A DNA stretch of 15,654 nt from Rickettsiaceae bacterium (GCA_021741285.1 JAIOYD010000010.1:1-15654), one strand, 5' to 3'; positions 1-8,215 are shown, numbered from the stretch's first letter. The notes: a model not told the origin generated them from the sequence alone. Program-made: numbers and translations.

Positions 1-1588
1 ACAATGGGTTAGTCTGATCCATAAATTGTGACAACTGTGAGGGACTGAAAAATTCCTTAACCACCGAACCAAGAACCTTCGAGTTTACTAAATCAAGTGG
101 CATCAACGCCTCGATATCAACGACCGTCATACGCTCACGAATCGATTTTTCCATACGTACCAAACCAACGCGGAACTGATTTTCTAGCAACTCTCCGACT
201 GATCGCACTCTCCTGTTTCCTAAGTGGTCAATATCATCAACAGATCCCTTTCCATCTTTTAAATCAATTAGGACTTTTACAATAGCTTTAATATCCTCCT
301 GAGTTAAACAGGTATTTTCTTCCGGAACATTAATATCTAAACGAGAGTTTAATTTAATTCTCCCAACTTCCGATAAATCGTATCTATTAGCATCAAAGAA
401 TAGATTTTCAAAAAGAACTCTACCCGCTTCAACGGTAGAGGGTTCGCCAGGGCGCAGCACTCTAAAAATATCAATAAGAGCTGAACCTTGATCTTGGTTT
501 TTATCTGCACAAAGCGTATTTCTTATATAAGCATCACTGTATGGAGAAACTTTTAAAATCTCAACTATTTTTATACCAGCTGATATTAATCCATTGATAC
601 TATCCTCAGTAAGGGCATCACCTAAACCTATCAAAACCTCACCACTTTTTGTGTCAACTATTTCTTTGCCAACGTAACTACCCACGAGAGTATCGTTTTG
701 GACTAGAATTTTTTTCAAGCCATTTTCTACAAATTTCTTGGCTAATCTTGGGGTAATTTTTTGCCCAGCTTCTAAAAGCACTTCATTAGTTTCAGCATCA
801 ATTAAGTCTGCATGCAAACGCTGAACTACGACTTCGCTTGGATTAAATTCTTTGATCCAACCTTTTTTCTTGTGCTCATAGACTTCATTATCATAATAAG
901 AGCTAAGAATTTCCTTCTTAGTCATACCTATAGCAAATAACAAGCTAGTTACTGGTAATTTTCTCTTACGATCGATTCTAATAAAAATTATATCTTTTGC
1001 ATCAAATTCAAAATCAAGCCATGAACCTCTATAAGGAATGATCCTTGCAGAATATAAAAATTTACCTGAAGAATGAGTTTTACCTTCATCATGGTAGAAA
1101 AAACCACCTGGGGATCTATGCATCTGAGAAACGATAACTCTCTCCGTCCCATTAATGATAAAGGTACCATTCTTTGTCATGAACGGTACATCTCCCATAT
1201 AAACTTCTTGCTCTTTAATGCCTTTAATTTCTTTGGCTCCTGTAGTTTCATCTATATCTAGAACGCTTAATCTCAGCGTTACTTTTAACCCAGCAACGTA
1301 GCTTAAGCCTCTTTGGATACATTCTTCAACATCGTATTTCGGATTATCAAAAGAATATTTAACAAACTCTAGCGTTGCTATATTAGAAGGATCCTGAATT
1401 GGAAAAATAGAAGCCAGCACCGCCTGCAAACCCCTATTACTTCTCTCATTTTCAGATAAATGAAGCTGTAAAAAACTGTCTTCATAAGATTTTTTTTGAA
1501 TTTCAATCAAATTTGGTATAGAGGCTACCAACTTAATCTTACCGAAGTTTTTTCTAACTCTCTTACTTGGTTGTAAGGATTGCAGCAT
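1..1588 (-). CDS. rpoB: RNA polymerase beta subunit, 5' part (cut by left edge)
   Basis: The first 529 codons of the beta subunit, the catalytic partner of beta' in the core RNA polymerase. My translation of the minus strand starts [20 protein letters not shown] and contains hallmark RpoB stretches such as the [11 protein letters not shown] block, the MHRSPG block, [22 protein letters not shown] and finally [17 protein letters not shown]. That last stretch is the beginning of rifampicin cluster I, where the window ends. Full-length rickettsial RpoB is about 1370 residues, so roughly 60% is missing, and rpoC is expected beyond it. The ATG at 1586-1588 is supported by a GGAG ribosome site at 1594-1597, five bases upstream. 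The frame is open throughout. It lies 404 bases downstream of rplL in the same direction. Identity is certain; only the 3' part is unseen. Confidence 0.98.
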   Translation of the reverse strand, partial: MLQSLQPSKRVRKNFGKIKLVASIPNLIEIQKKSYEDSFLQLHLSENERSNRGLQAVLASIFPIQDPSNIATLEFVKYSFDNPKYDVEECIQRGLSYVAGLKVTLRLSVLDIDETTGAKEIKGIKEQEVYMGDVPFMTKNGTFIINGTERVIVSQMHRSPGGFFYHDEGKTHSSGKFLYSARIIPYRGSWLDFEFDAKDIIFIRIDRKRKLPVTSLLFAIGMTKKEILSSYYDNEVYEHKKKGWIKEFNPSEVVVQRLHADLIDAETNEVLLEAGQKITPRLAKKFVENGLKKILVQNDTLVGSYVGKEIVDTKSGEVLIGLGDALTEDSINGLISAGIKIVEILKVSPYSDAYIRNTLCADKNQDQGSALIDIFRVLRPGEPSTVEAGRVLFENLFFDANRYDLSEVGRIKLNSRLDINVPEENTCLTQEDIKAIVKVLIDLKDGKGSVDDIDHLGNRRVRSVGELLENQFRVGLVRMEKSIRERMTVVDIEALMPLDLVNSKVLGSVVKEFFSPSQLSQFMDQTNPL

Positions 1589-1721
1589 AAGATCTCCAGA
1601 TATTTTTATCGATTACTAATGTATCATGCCAATTTCGCTTGTAAAATGGTATGCGTGAATTTTCAAACTCAAGATGCTCCTGCTTAGTAAGGAACGTACC
1701 ATCATTTTTAAATTCAAGCAT
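1563..1721 (-). CDS. Possible small ORF overlapping the rpoB start (52 aa, unrecognised)
   Basis: An open frame of 52 codons in the rplL-rpoB spacer, starting [10 protein letters not shown] and ending AAILTTK. It ends 26 bases inside rpoB, in a different frame, and spans the rpoB ribosome site. The composition looks protein-like rather than like random AT-rich translation: two Trp, three His, and mixed charged residues with short hydrophobic stretches. No Shine-Dalgarno sequence is visible before the ATG at 1719-1721, and an in-frame TAG lies a few codons upstream, so the frame cannot extend far. I do not recognise a family. It could be a leader peptide coupled to rpoB translation, a remnant of an inserted or decayed gene, or chance. 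Real translation is unproven. Confidence 0.35.
   Translation of the reverse strand: MLEFKNDGTFLTKQEHLEFENSRIPFYKRNWHDTLVIDKNIWRSYAAILTTK
1593..1597 (-). promoter_or_regulatory. Ribosome binding site of rpoB
   Basis: Minus strand reads GGAGA five bases before the ATG at 1586-1588, a good Shine-Dalgarno sequence that fixes the start of rpoB. The site lies inside the small open frame 1563-1721, so ribosomes reading that frame would pass over it. Confidence 0.75.
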
Positions 1722-1858
1722 GTGATTTAAAAGCTAAAAATAGCGCCAGTTATTCAAGCTTAATTTATTTTACTCCAAAAATTTATAGTGAATAAAATAA
1801 CAATTAATTAAACTAAAATACTATAAACCCAGACATAACAAACAAATCATTATTAAGC

Positions 1859-1910
1859 ACTTGCATGTAAAATTTAAATTCTTGCTGAGCCACGTTTCAC
1901 ATGCAAAAGT
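1859..1910 (-). repeat. Inverted repeat in the rplL-rpoB spacer
   Basis: The arms are ttgcatgtaaaa (1861-1872) and tttcacatgcaa (1895-1906) on the plus strand. They pair over 12 positions with one mismatch that becomes a G-U pair in the minus-strand transcript. An alternative register lengthens the stem with actt (1859-1862) against aagt (1907-1910) by bulging two bases. The loop is about 22 bases. No run of U follows, so it is not a classical intrinsic terminator; a processing site or partial attenuator fits better. Pairing is seen, function is inferred. Confidence 0.55.
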
Positions 1911-1943
1911 CGCATTTTCTATTGAACTTTGGTAAGCAATATG

Positions 1944-1965
1944 AAAGTGCAACTAATCTCACTTT
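1944..1965 (-). repeat. Short inverted repeat just after rplL
   Basis: AAAGTG (1944-1949) and CACTTT (1960-1965) form a perfect 6-bp stem with a 10-base loop, starting about 27 bases after the rplL stop codon on the transcribed minus strand. It is weak by itself and lacks a U-run. It may act together with the larger stem at 1859-1910 as an RNA processing or pausing element, or be chance in AT-rich DNA. Confidence 0.3.
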
Positions 1966-1992
1966 AAACATCAAAGTATAATAAATTACAAT

Positions 1993-2361
1993 TTACTTAA
2001 CTTCTACTTTAGCTCCAGCAGCTTCTAGTTCCGCTTTAACTTTTTCAGCATCAGCTTTTGCTATACCTTGCTTTACTGGAGAAGGAGCGCCATCAACTAG
2101 ATCTTTTGCTTCTTTCAAACCAAGACCTGTTATAGCTCTAACTACTTTAATCACTTCAATTTTTTTGTCACCCGCAGCTGCCAGAACAACATCAAATTCT
2201 GTTTGCTCTGAAGCAACCTCACCAGCTACTGGAGCCGCCATCGCAGCAACAGGAGCGGCAGCAGAAACTCCCCATTTTTCTTCTAAAAGCTTGGAAAGGT
2301 CAGCCGCTTCCATTACTGTAAGAGCTGATAGATCTTCTGCGATTTTTGTTATATTTGCCAT
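1993..2361 (-). CDS. rplL: 50S ribosomal protein L7/L12
   Basis: The 122-residue stalk protein that recruits translation factors (EF-G, EF-Tu, IF2) to the ribosome. The N-terminal dimerization domain (about 1-33, with [23 protein letters not shown]) is followed by an Ala/Pro-rich flexible hinge (about 34-50). The C-terminal domain has the signature EKTEFDV-like segment [23 protein letters not shown] and [15 protein letters not shown], the factor-binding face. Length is typical. It lies 28 bases after rplJ, whose product L10 anchors L7/L12 dimers, so the pair is co-expressed as usual. No ribosome-site anomaly; the start ATG is at 2359-2361. Confidence 0.98.
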   Translation of the reverse strand: MANITKIAEDLSALTVMEAADLSKLLEEKWGVSAAAPVAAMAAPVAGEVASEQTEFDVVLAAAGDKKIEVIKVVRAITGLGLKEAKDLVDGAPSPVKQGIAKADAEKVKAELEAAGAKVEVK

Positions 2362-2389
2362 AATTTTTACCTTTTAAACCTATTTATTA

Positions 2390-2899
2390 TTAATTTTTAT
2401 CTGCGTAAGCCCCTATAACCCTAGCCAAAGAACCAGCTGGAGCCTGCAAGACTCTTGCAAGTTTTGTTGCTGGAGCTTGTAACAAACCAACAATTTTGCC
2501 TCTAAGCTCATCAAGAGATGGCAATTTAGCAAGCTGTTGTACTGCACTTACATCCAGAATCATCTCATTCACTATACCCCCAATAATTTTTAAATTATTG
2601 TTGGTTTTAGCAAATTCCACTACACCTTTCGCAGCAGCTACTGGATCTTCGGAATACGCAATCGCCGTTGGTCCAGAATACATCTTAGGATCATACACCT
2701 TCGCTATATTCGATGCCGCTATGTTAGAAAGGGTATTCTTTACTACCTTAAACGATGCACCTTTCTCTCTCAGAGATTTACGTAACTTTGTAACCTCTGC
2801 AACAGTCAGGCCGTGGTAGTGTGTTACGATTACAGAATTAGAGGTCTTATAAATAGCCTCTAATTCTTCCACAAAACTTTTCTTTTCAGATCTTAACAC
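2390..2899 (-). CDS. rplJ: 50S ribosomal protein L10, GTG start
   Basis: A 169-residue protein that forms the base of the ribosomal stalk: the N-terminal domain binds 23S rRNA and L11, and the C-terminal helix binds L7/L12 dimers. Recognisable features are the N-terminal block [17 protein letters not shown], the [21 protein letters not shown] segment, the NTL motif near residue 56 and the Ala-rich C-terminus ([23 protein letters not shown]). The start codon is GTG (2897-2899), supported by GGAG at 2908-2911 and by alignment with family N-termini. The gap to rplA is only 20 bases, too short for the long L10-binding leader seen in E. coli, so autoregulation of that type is not visible here. Confidence 0.97.
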   Translation of the reverse strand: MLRSEKKSFVEELEAIYKTSNSVIVTHYHGLTVAEVTKLRKSLREKGASFKVVKNTLSNIAASNIAKVYDPKMYSGPTAIAYSEDPVAAAKGVVEFAKTNNNLKIIGGIVNEMILDVSAVQQLAKLPSLDELRGKIVGLLQAPATKLARVLQAPAGSLARVIGAYADKN

Positions 2900-2906
2900 T
2901 TCTATT

Positions 2907-2911
2907 TCTCC
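2907..2911 (-). promoter_or_regulatory. Ribosome binding site supporting the GTG start of rplJ
   Basis: Minus strand GGAGA lies seven bases upstream of the GTG at 2897-2899. No ATG is available at a comparable position, so this site decides the non-ATG start. Confidence 0.65.
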
Positions 2912-2919
2912 AAATATTC

Positions 2920-3606
2920 CTAATTAGAAATTGTTGACAAATCAACCTTCAACGAAGGCCCCATGGTTGAAGACATATGAACTTTCTTCAAATACACACC
3001 TTTTGCACCAGCTGGCTTTGCTTTGATGACAGAGCTAATAAAAGCCTGAGCATTTTTAAGCAAATCGCCTTCTGCAAAAGAAACTTTACCAAGGCCCGCA
3101 TGAATTATCCCAGCCTTTTCAACTCTATACTCTACTTGACCACTCTTTGCATTCTTCACCGCAGTGGCAATATCTGCCGTCACTGTACCTAGTTTTGGAT
3201 TTGGCATAAGCCCCTTAGGTCCCAAAACCCTAGCTACTTGTCCTACTATTCCCATCATATCTGGCGTCGCAATACATACGTCAAAATCAATTTTTCCAGC
3301 TTTAATATCATCTATAATAGCCAAAGACCCGGCTAAATCAGCACCAGCAGCCTTTGCTTCTGCAATTTTTTCATCCTTACAGATAACAGCAACCTTAACA
3401 TCCTTACCAAGACCAGCTGGAAGAGAAACTATTCCTCTAACCATTTGGTCAGAATGCCTTGGATCTACCCCCAGATTAATTGCAACTTCTAACGTTTCAT
3501 CAAATTTAGTAAAGCTAACTTTTTTAATAGTCGCAATTGCTTCTTGCAAAGAATATTGCTTAGTTTGATCCAACTCTTTTATCACTGCCGCTATTTTCTT
3601 ACCCAT
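2920..3606 (-). CDS. rplA: 50S ribosomal protein L1
   Basis: A 228-residue protein of the L1 stalk, which helps move deacylated tRNA out of the E site. The N-terminus [14 protein letters not shown] and the [26 protein letters not shown] block are characteristic. So are the central [14 protein letters not shown] signature (about residues 129-142) and the C-terminal [23 protein letters not shown]. Length matches the family (about 230). It sits 29 bases after rplK; rplK-rplA is the conserved L11 operon pair. In E. coli L1 represses its own mRNA at a leader before rplK; I could not see a convincing copy of that site in the 47-base nusG-rplK gap. Confidence 0.98.
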   Translation of the reverse strand: MGKKIAAVIKELDQTKQYSLQEAIATIKKVSFTKFDETLEVAINLGVDPRHSDQMVRGIVSLPAGLGKDVKVAVICKDEKIAEAKAAGADLAGSLAIIDDIKAGKIDFDVCIATPDMMGIVGQVARVLGPKGLMPNPKLGTVTADIATAVKNAKSGQVEYRVEKAGIIHAGLGKVSFAEGDLLKNAQAFISSVIKAKPAGAKGVYLKKVHMSSTMGPSLKVDLSTISN

Positions 3607-3635
3607 AATATCCTATATTTTGCTTGTGTTTGAAT

Positions 3636-4067
3636 CTATTTTATTACTTCAAGACCCATAGATTCAGCAGATCCAGCTATAATCCTTGCAGCCGCAGCCA
3701 AATCATTGGCATTTAAATCTTGCATCTTAATTTTTGCAATTTCTTCACAATCAGCCATTGTCACTTGGCCAACAAAAGCTTCTTTTTTTGTTGCACCTGA
3801 GCCTTTAGCAATCTTTGCAAATTTCTTCAAAAAGAACGAGGCTGGCGGAGTCTTTGTAATAAAATCAAAACTTTTATCTACATATACTGTGATAATCACA
3901 GGAGTTGGCGTACCTGGTTCAACGGAACTAGTTGCTGCATTAAAAGCTTTACAAAATTCCATAATATTCACACCTTTTTGACCAAGCGCAGGACCAATGG
4001 GTGGGGATGGATTTGCTTTCCCAGAAGGAATAGTCAACTTAATGTAACCAGTGATTTTCTTTGCCAT
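3636..4067 (-). CDS. rplK: 50S ribosomal protein L11
   Basis: A 143-residue protein of the GTPase-associated centre; it binds the 1067-region of 23S rRNA and is the site of action of thiopeptides and of RelA activation. The N-terminal domain has the [29 protein letters not shown] run with its proline-rich switch (residues 19-26). The C-terminal RNA-binding domain ends [25 protein letters not shown]. Length is typical (about 142). It follows nusG by 47 bases. The ATG at 4065-4067 is preceded on the minus strand by an AAGG element. Confidence 0.98.
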   Translation of the reverse strand: MAKKITGYIKLTIPSGKANPSPPIGPALGQKGVNIMEFCKAFNAATSSVEPGTPTPVIITVYVDKSFDFITKTPPASFFLKKFAKIAKGSGATKKEAFVGQVTMADCEEIAKIKMQDLNANDLAAAARIIAGSAESMGLEVIK

Positions 4068-4114
4068 GACCTTAATCCTTAAACTTAATGTTTGTATAAA
4101 TAATATTATCTAAA

Positions 4115-4642
4115 TTAACTCTTTTTCACTTGAGTAAATCTAAGCTCTATTGGAGTTGCCTTACCAAAAATAGAAACCGAAACTTTTAACTTTTGCCCTT
4201 CCACATTCAACTCTTCTACAACACCAGAGAAACTATCAAACGGCCCATCGATAACTTGAACTTTGTCTCCCACACTGTAAAGACTCGATGCACTAGCCGT
4301 CTTTGACTCCGATTCAAGCTTCTTAAATATCCCTTCTGCTTCGGCATTACTAAGCGGCTGAGGCTGAGTTTTACTACCCAAAAAACCCGTTGTCTTTGGC
4401 ACTGATTTCACTAAATGCCAAGACTCATCCGTCATTTTCATCTTAATCAGTATGTAACCTGGCATAAATTTCTTTTCAGTAAGAACTTTTTTACCCCTTT
4501 TTATCTCAGGCACTTCTATTACCGGAACAACTACTTCCTCAAAATAATCAGACATTTTTTTCTTAACGACCTGATCTTCGATCATTTTCTTAACCCCTTT
4601 TTCAGAGCCAGAAACTGTATGTAGTATATACCACTTAGCCAT
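4115..4642 (-). CDS. nusG: Transcription termination/antitermination factor NusG
   Basis: A 175-residue elongation factor that binds RNA polymerase through its NGN domain (about 1-110) and, in many bacteria, Rho or ribosomal protein S10 through its C-terminal KOW domain (about 122-175). The NGN domain opens MAKWYILHTVSGSEKGVKKM and contains KKFMPGYILIKMKM and VKSVPKTTGFLG. The KOW core is VGDKVQVIDGPFDSFSGVVEEL (124-145). I chose the ATG at 4640-4642 because family N-termini begin near Lys-Trp-Tyr and because GAAGAG lies at 4649-4654, six to seven bases upstream. An in-frame ATG at 4658-4660 would add six residues (MDEEII), but those residues are the translated ribosome site. It follows secE by 20 bases, the conserved pair order. 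Confidence 0.97.
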   Translation of the reverse strand: MAKWYILHTVSGSEKGVKKMIEDQVVKKKMSDYFEEVVVPVIEVPEIKRGKKVLTEKKFMPGYILIKMKMTDESWHLVKSVPKTTGFLGSKTQPQPLSNAEAEGIFKKLESESKTASASSLYSVGDKVQVIDGPFDSFSGVVEELNVEGQKLKVSVSIFGKATPIELRFTQVKKS

Positions 4643-4662
4643 AATTATCTCTTCATCCAAGC

Positions 4663-4863
4663 TTATTTACCAATATTTAACAAAAACTGTACTAAGTTAT
4701 GTATGCCATAATCTAGTACTAAACTAACTAGACTAAATATAAAAACTGCTACAACAACTACCGAAGCAGATGTTATAAGCTCTTTTTTTAGTGGCCATAT
4801 AACTTTTTTTGCTTCTTGCTTAACCTGGTCAAAAAACTTATACACTTTTAAATTCTTAAACAT
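4663..4863 (-). CDS. secE: Preprotein translocase subunit SecE
   Basis: A 66-residue single-span subunit that clamps SecY in the SecYEG protein export channel of the inner membrane. The cytoplasmic amphipathic part carries the conserved [21 protein letters not shown] (about residues 9-29), with the Lys-Val-Trp-Pro core. It is followed by one membrane segment at about 30-52. This is the short single-TM form usual in alphaproteobacteria, unlike the three-TM E. coli protein. It sits between tRNA-Trp and nusG, the order found in the canonical tufB-trnW-secE-nusG region. Confidence 0.96.
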   Translation of the reverse strand: MFKNLKVYKFFDQVKQEAKKVIWPLKKELITSASVVVVAVFIFSLVSLVLDYGIHNLVQFLLNIGK

Positions 4864-4894
4864 ACGACCTTAAATCTCGTTCTAAAAGCAAAAG

Positions 4895-4970
4895 TGGCAG
4901 GAGCGACAGGCATCGAACCCGCAACCTCCGGTTTTGGAGACCGGCGCTCTACCAATTGAGCTACACTCCT
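4895..4970 (-). tRNA. trnW: tRNA-Trp (anticodon CCA), 3' CCA encoded
   Basis: A 76-base tRNA on the minus strand. The acceptor arm is AGGAGTG against CGCTCCT (one T-G pair), with discriminator G and an encoded CCA at 4895-4897. The D arm reads GCTC-AATTGGTA-GAGC. The anticodon stem CCGGT/ACCGG encloses loop CTCCAAA, giving anticodon CCA at 4935-4937. The T arm is GCGGG/CCTGT around TTCGATG. It charges tryptophan for UGG codons. It lies within the fusA-secE interval (63 and 31 bases on each side), so it is probably transcribed with the operon and cut out by RNase P and 3' processing. Confidence 0.97.
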
Positions 4971-5033
4971 ATCATATTCTCAGTACTAATTCAAGTGTTA
5001 TCACACCATAGCACCGCCTTGATAAACAAAAAA

Positions 5034-7106
5034 CTACTTTTTCTGCTTAATCAAAATCGCATCTACAACTTGTCCAGGCACTTGAGCATAGCTATTAAAT
5101 TCCATACTATATTGAGCCCTGCCTTGAGACATTGACCTTAACGTATTCACATAACCAAACATTTCAGCCAAAGGAACATGGGCAGATATTACCTGAGCAT
5201 TACCTCTTGGCTCCATATTTTGAATAGAACCTCTACGGCTATTTAAGTCACCAATAATGTCTCCCATGTAATCTTCGGGAGTAACAACTTCGACTTTCAT
5301 AATCGGTTCAAGCAGCTTAGCTCCAGCTTTTGGCATACCCTCTCTAAAAGCAGCTTTAGCAGCAATTTCAAAAGCAAGTACGCTAGAATCTACATCATGG
5401 AAAGCACCATCTGTGAGAGTAGCTTTAAAGTCAATCATTGGATATCCAGCAACAACACCACCACCCATAATACTCTTTAATCCTTTCTCTACACCAGGAA
5501 TAAATTCCTTTGGAACAGATCCGCCAACAATTTTACTATCAAAAGTAAAACCACTACCTTGCTCACCTGGTTCAAAAGTAATTTTTACTCTAGCAAACTG
5601 ACCAGCACCACCTGACTGTTTTTTATGCGTATAGTCAACTTCATAAGAAGTAGTAATCGTTTCACGATAAGCCACTTCAGGAGCACCAACATTCGCTTCA
5701 ACTTTAAACTCCCTTCTCATTCTATCTACAAGAATTTCTAAGTGAAGCTCACCCATTCCTTCGATATTTGTTTGACCGTTTTCAGTTGTAGACACCCTAA
5801 ATGACGGGTCTTCCGAAGCAAGCTTGGCAAGCGCAAAACCCATTTTTTCTTGATCAGCAGTTGACTTTGGCTCAACAGCAAGCTTAATAACCGGCTCAGG
5901 GAACTCCATTCTCTCAAGAATAAACCCCACATCAGGGCCACACAGAGTATCACCGGTTGTAGTGTTTTTTAAACCCGCTAAAGCCACGATATCACCCGCA
6001 ACAGCTTCCTTTATATCCTCACGATCATTCGCATGCATAAGCAACATACGACCCACTCGTTCTTTCTGGTTTTTTACAGTATTTACAACTGATGAGCCAG
6101 AAGAAAGCTTGCCAGAATAAATTCTTGCAAAAGTAAGAGACCCTACAAAAGGATCAGTCATTATTTTAAACGCCAGAGCTGCAAACGGACCATCTTCTGA
6201 ATTCGCAATCGTTGTTTCTTCACCGGTTTTAGCGTCAATAGCTTTAGTCAGAGGTATATCAAGTGGCGAAGGTAAATAGTCTACTACAGCATCAAGCAAA
6301 GGCTGCACACCTTTGTTTTTAAAGGCAGAACCACAAATTACTGGAACAAAAGTACCAGCAATTGTACCTTTTCTTATACATGACTTTAACTCCGCCTCGG
6401 AAATCTCTTCTGCAGCAAGATATTTCTCCATCACAACATCATCAGTTTCAACAGCAGTTTCTAACAACTTCAACCTATACTCATTCGCCTTATCTTTTAA
6501 ATCCGCAGGAATTTCACCATATGTATATTCCGCTCCTAACGAACCATCTTTCCAAATAATTGACTGCATTTTTACAAGGTCAACCACCCCTTGAAATTCA
6601 TCCTCAACACCAATTGGTAACTGCAACACAAGCGGCACAGCTCCTAATCTATCAATAATCATATGCACGCATCTAAAAAAGTCTGCGCCAGCTCTATCAA
6701 GCTTATTAACAAAACACATTCTAGGAACATGATACTTATCAGCCTGGCGCCAAACAGTCTCAGATTGAGGCTCAACGCCAGCCACACCATCAAAAACAGT
6801 TACCGCACCATCAAGAACCCGGAGGGACCTTTCTACTTCAATAGTAAAGTCAACGTGACCAGGAGTGTCGATAATGTTTATTCTCTTATCATTCCAATAA
6901 CAAGTTGTAGCCGCAGACGTAATAGTAATACCTCTTTCCTGCTCTTGCTCCATCCAATCCATAGTAGCACCGCCATCGTGCACTTCTCCTATATTATGAG
7001 ACTTCCCTGTATAATAAAGAATACGCTCTGTAGTAGTAGTTTTACCAGCATCAATATGTGCGCATATACCGATATTACGGACGTCAGCTAATGACTTCTT
7101 GGACAT
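5034..7106 (-). CDS. fusA: Translation elongation factor G
   Basis: A 690-residue GTPase that drives ribosome translocation and, with RRF, ribosome recycling. G1 is AHIDAGKTT (16-24), G2 RGIT (58-61), G3 DTPGH (80-84), G4 NKLD (134-137) and G5 near [10 protein letters not shown] (about 260-269). Domain II follows, then domain III, domain IV (containing [28 protein letters not shown]) and the EF2-like domain V, in which [21 protein letters not shown] is diagnostic. Length equals the usual 690-700. It starts two bases after the rpsG stop codon, so translation is probably coupled. No tuf gene follows: the next gene is tRNA-Trp, which is unusual among bacteria but is described in R. prowazekii. 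Confidence 0.99.
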   Translation of the reverse strand: MSKKSLADVRNIGICAHIDAGKTTTTERILYYTGKSHNIGEVHDGGATMDWMEQEQERGITITSAATTCYWNDKRINIIDTPGHVDFTIEVERSLRVLDGAVTVFDGVAGVEPQSETVWRQADKYHVPRMCFVNKLDRAGADFFRCVHMIIDRLGAVPLVLQLPIGVEDEFQGVVDLVKMQSIIWKDGSLGAEYTYGEIPADLKDKANEYRLKLLETAVETDDVVMEKYLAAEEISEAELKSCIRKGTIAGTFVPVICGSAFKNKGVQPLLDAVVDYLPSPLDIPLTKAIDAKTGEETTIANSEDGPFAALAFKIMTDPFVGSLTFARIYSGKLSSGSSVVNTVKNQKERVGRMLLMHANDREDIKEAVAGDIVALAGLKNTTTGDTLCGPDVGFILERMEFPEPVIKLAVEPKSTADQEKMGFALAKLASEDPSFRVSTTENGQTNIEGMGELHLEILVDRMRREFKVEANVGAPEVAYRETITTSYEVDYTHKKQSGGAGQFARVKITFEPGEQGSGFTFDSKIVGGSVPKEFIPGVEKGLKSIMGGGVVAGYPMIDFKATLTDGAFHDVDSSVLAFEIAAKAAFREGMPKAGAKLLEPIMKVEVVTPEDYMGDIIGDLNSRRGSIQNMEPRGNAQVISAHVPLAEMFGYVNTLRSMSQGRAQYSMEFNSYAQVPGQVVDAILIKQKK

Positions 7107-7108
7107 AC

Positions 7109-7597
7109 CTACCTCTGTTGTTGTGATCTTTGAGCAAAATGCGCGAAAGCTTTGTTAGCTTCTGCCATCTTGTGGGTATCCTCTCTCTTCTTAATTGCAA
7201 CGCCACGATTATTTGCTGCATCAAATAATTCCTCTGCCAATTTTTCAATCATGCTTCGACCAGAGCGTTTTTGCGCAGCATCAATAACCCAACGTATAGC
7301 AAGAGCATAACCTCTTCTTTCATCAACAGGCGAAGGCACTTGATAATTCGCACCACCCACCCTTACCGATGTAACTTCAACATAGGGCTTCACATTGTTC
7401 ATGCTATCATTAAATGTCTTGAATGGATCAGAACCATGCTTCTTTTCAACTCTAGCAAAAGCTCCATACACCAACCTCTCTGCGAGAGATTTTTTTCCAC
7501 TTTGCATTACATTATTAATAAACTTTGAAAGCAACACGCTCTTATATTTCGTATCTGGCTTTATTACTCTCTTTACAGCTGCATGACGTCGCGACAT
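7109..7597 (-). CDS. rpsG: 30S ribosomal protein S7
   Basis: A 162-residue primary 16S rRNA binding protein that organises the head of the 30S subunit near the E and P sites. The N-terminus [20 protein letters not shown], the [18 protein letters not shown] block, the beta-hairpin region [24 protein letters not shown] and the [41 protein letters not shown] end are all conserved. Length is slightly above the 156 typical of many bacteria. It sits 35 bases after rpsL and two bases before fusA; its final codons include AGG, which can serve as the fusA ribosome site. Confidence 0.98.
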   Translation of the reverse strand: MSRRHAAVKRVIKPDTKYKSVLLSKFINNVMQSGKKSLAERLVYGAFARVEKKHGSDPFKTFNDSMNNVKPYVEVTSVRVGGANYQVPSPVDERRGYALAIRWVIDAAQKRSGRSMIEKLAEELFDAANNRGVAIKKREDTHKMAEANKAFAHFAQRSQQQR

Positions 7598-7632
7598 TGT
7601 ATACCTATATCGATTTTATATTTAAATTATTA

Positions 7633-8004
7633 CTAACCCTTAGAAGAAGTGCCGTAACGTGAACGACCTTGCTTACGTCCCTTAACACCTTGAGTATCAA
7701 GAGCACCACGGACTATATGATACTTAACACCAGGAAGATCAGGAACCCTACCGCCTCTAACCAAAACAGCCGAGTGCTCCTGCAAATTATGACCTTCACC
7801 AGGTATATAAGCATTTACGTACTCTCCGTTACTCAACCGTACCCTTGCAATCTTACGCAAAGCTGAGTTAGGTTTCTTTGGCGTTACCGTTTTCACTATT
7901 ACACAAACACCTTTAAGAAAAGGATTTGACTTAAGAGCTGGAGACTTACTTTTTCTGACCTTTGACTGTCTACCAAATCTGACCAATTGACTATTTGTTG
8001 GCAT
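7633..8004 (-). CDS. rpsL: 30S ribosomal protein S12
   Basis: A 123-residue decoding-centre protein that controls translational accuracy and is a streptomycin-resistance target. The signature [17 protein letters not shown] (41-57) keeps the two lysines (43, 44) of the first resistance region. In the second region the sequence is [14 protein letters not shown], with proline 88 where E. coli has lysine (K87 in mature numbering, K88 counting the initiator Met). This looks like a lineage property, since I recall the same VPDLPG string in Rickettsia S12. It is the first gene of the minus-strand cluster; its promoter must lie in 8005-8239. Confidence 0.98.
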   Translation of the reverse strand: MPTNSQLVRFGRQSKVRKSKSPALKSNPFLKGVCVIVKTVTPKKPNSALRKIARVRLSNGEYVNAYIPGEGHNLQEHSAVLVRGGRVPDLPGVKYHIVRGALDTQGVKGRKQGRSRYGTSSKG

Positions 8005-8050
8005 TTAATTTTACTTCTTCTTTATAAAAATTACAAAAAACTATCAAGGA

Positions 8051-8084
8051 GGGGTATCATACCCCACTCGACTTTTATATTTAA
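8051..8084 (-). promoter_or_regulatory. Candidate promoter and palindrome upstream of rpsL
   Basis: On the minus strand TATGAT (8056-8061) is a good -10 box, with a weak -35 TTAAAT (8079-8084) at 17 bases spacing. The predicted RNA start near 8049 gives a leader of about 45 bases. The -10 sits exactly inside a perfect 15-base palindrome, ggggtat-c-atacccc (8051-8065), which could bind a dimeric regulator or fold as a hairpin. A second 10-base palindrome, GAAAATTTTC, lies at 8087-8096. The palindromes are seen; promoter function is inferred. Confidence 0.45.
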
Positions 8085-8188
8085 CCGAAAATTTTCAGAA
8101 CTATACTCAACTTTTTTATTATTGGCAAGGGTTTTGTGTAAGAAAAACTCTAGGCCATGAAGTGAGAGTAAAATTCCTTCTATAATAA

Positions 8189-8215
8189 TTGCATAATAAA
8201 GGGTTTTGGTATAAT
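8189..8215 (+). promoter_or_regulatory. Candidate promoter of the PAP2 gene
   Basis: TTGCAT (8189-8194) and a perfect TATAAT (8210-8215) are separated by 15 bases, slightly short. RNA would begin near 8222, leaving a leader of only about 18 bases before the ATG at 8240, and no clear Shine-Dalgarno sequence is present. The -10 is part of a quasi-palindrome, ggtataattttgtacc (8208-8223), matching its complement at 12 of 16 positions. A second TATAAT occurs at 8181-8186 without a matching -35. Confidence 0.4.

Larger units (their letters stand above)
1589..1992 (-). other. rplL-rpoB spacer (404 bases)
   Basis: This is the only gene-poor stretch above 300 bases. It separates the ribosomal-protein part from the polymerase part of the cluster and holds two inverted repeats (1859-1910 and 1944-1965) plus the small frame 1563-1721. 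The middle part, about 1722-1858, is very AT-rich and I see no convincing feature there. In E. coli the equivalent spacer carries an attenuator and an RNase III processing site that set the ratio of ribosomal proteins to polymerase. A similar role here is an inference from position and structure only. Confidence 0.6.

Noticed and set aside
1897..1971. A 24-codon minus-strand frame (MFKVRLVALSYCLPKF...) in the rplL-rpoB spacer
   Set aside because: It is very short, has no ribosome site, and its stop falls inside an inverted-repeat arm; chance is sufficient.
4068..4114. Possible L1-binding autoregulatory leader before rplK
   Set aside because: The 47-base gap shows no convincing copy of the L1 operator fold; only a ribosome site is visible.
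4643..4660. Upstream in-frame ATG of nusG giving an N-terminal MDEEII extension
   Set aside because: The added codons are the ribosome binding site itself, and NusG proteins start near the Lys-Trp-Tyr segment.
4971..5033. Small GTGT/ACAC hairpin and T-run between fusA and tRNA-Trp as a terminator
   Set aside because: The stem is only four pairs, and the T-run lies directly after the fusA stop, upstream of the hairpin, so read-through into tRNA-Trp is more likely.
5738..5953. Out-of-frame and antisense open frames inside fusA, rplA, rplK, yidC and other genes
   Set aside because: They lie wholly inside well-identified genes, and their translations look like frame shadows without domain features.
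8046..8052. Perfect AAGGAGG on the plus strand upstream of the PAP2 gene
   Set aside because: No start codon follows at usable distance; it is part of the palindrome region of the rpsL promoter.
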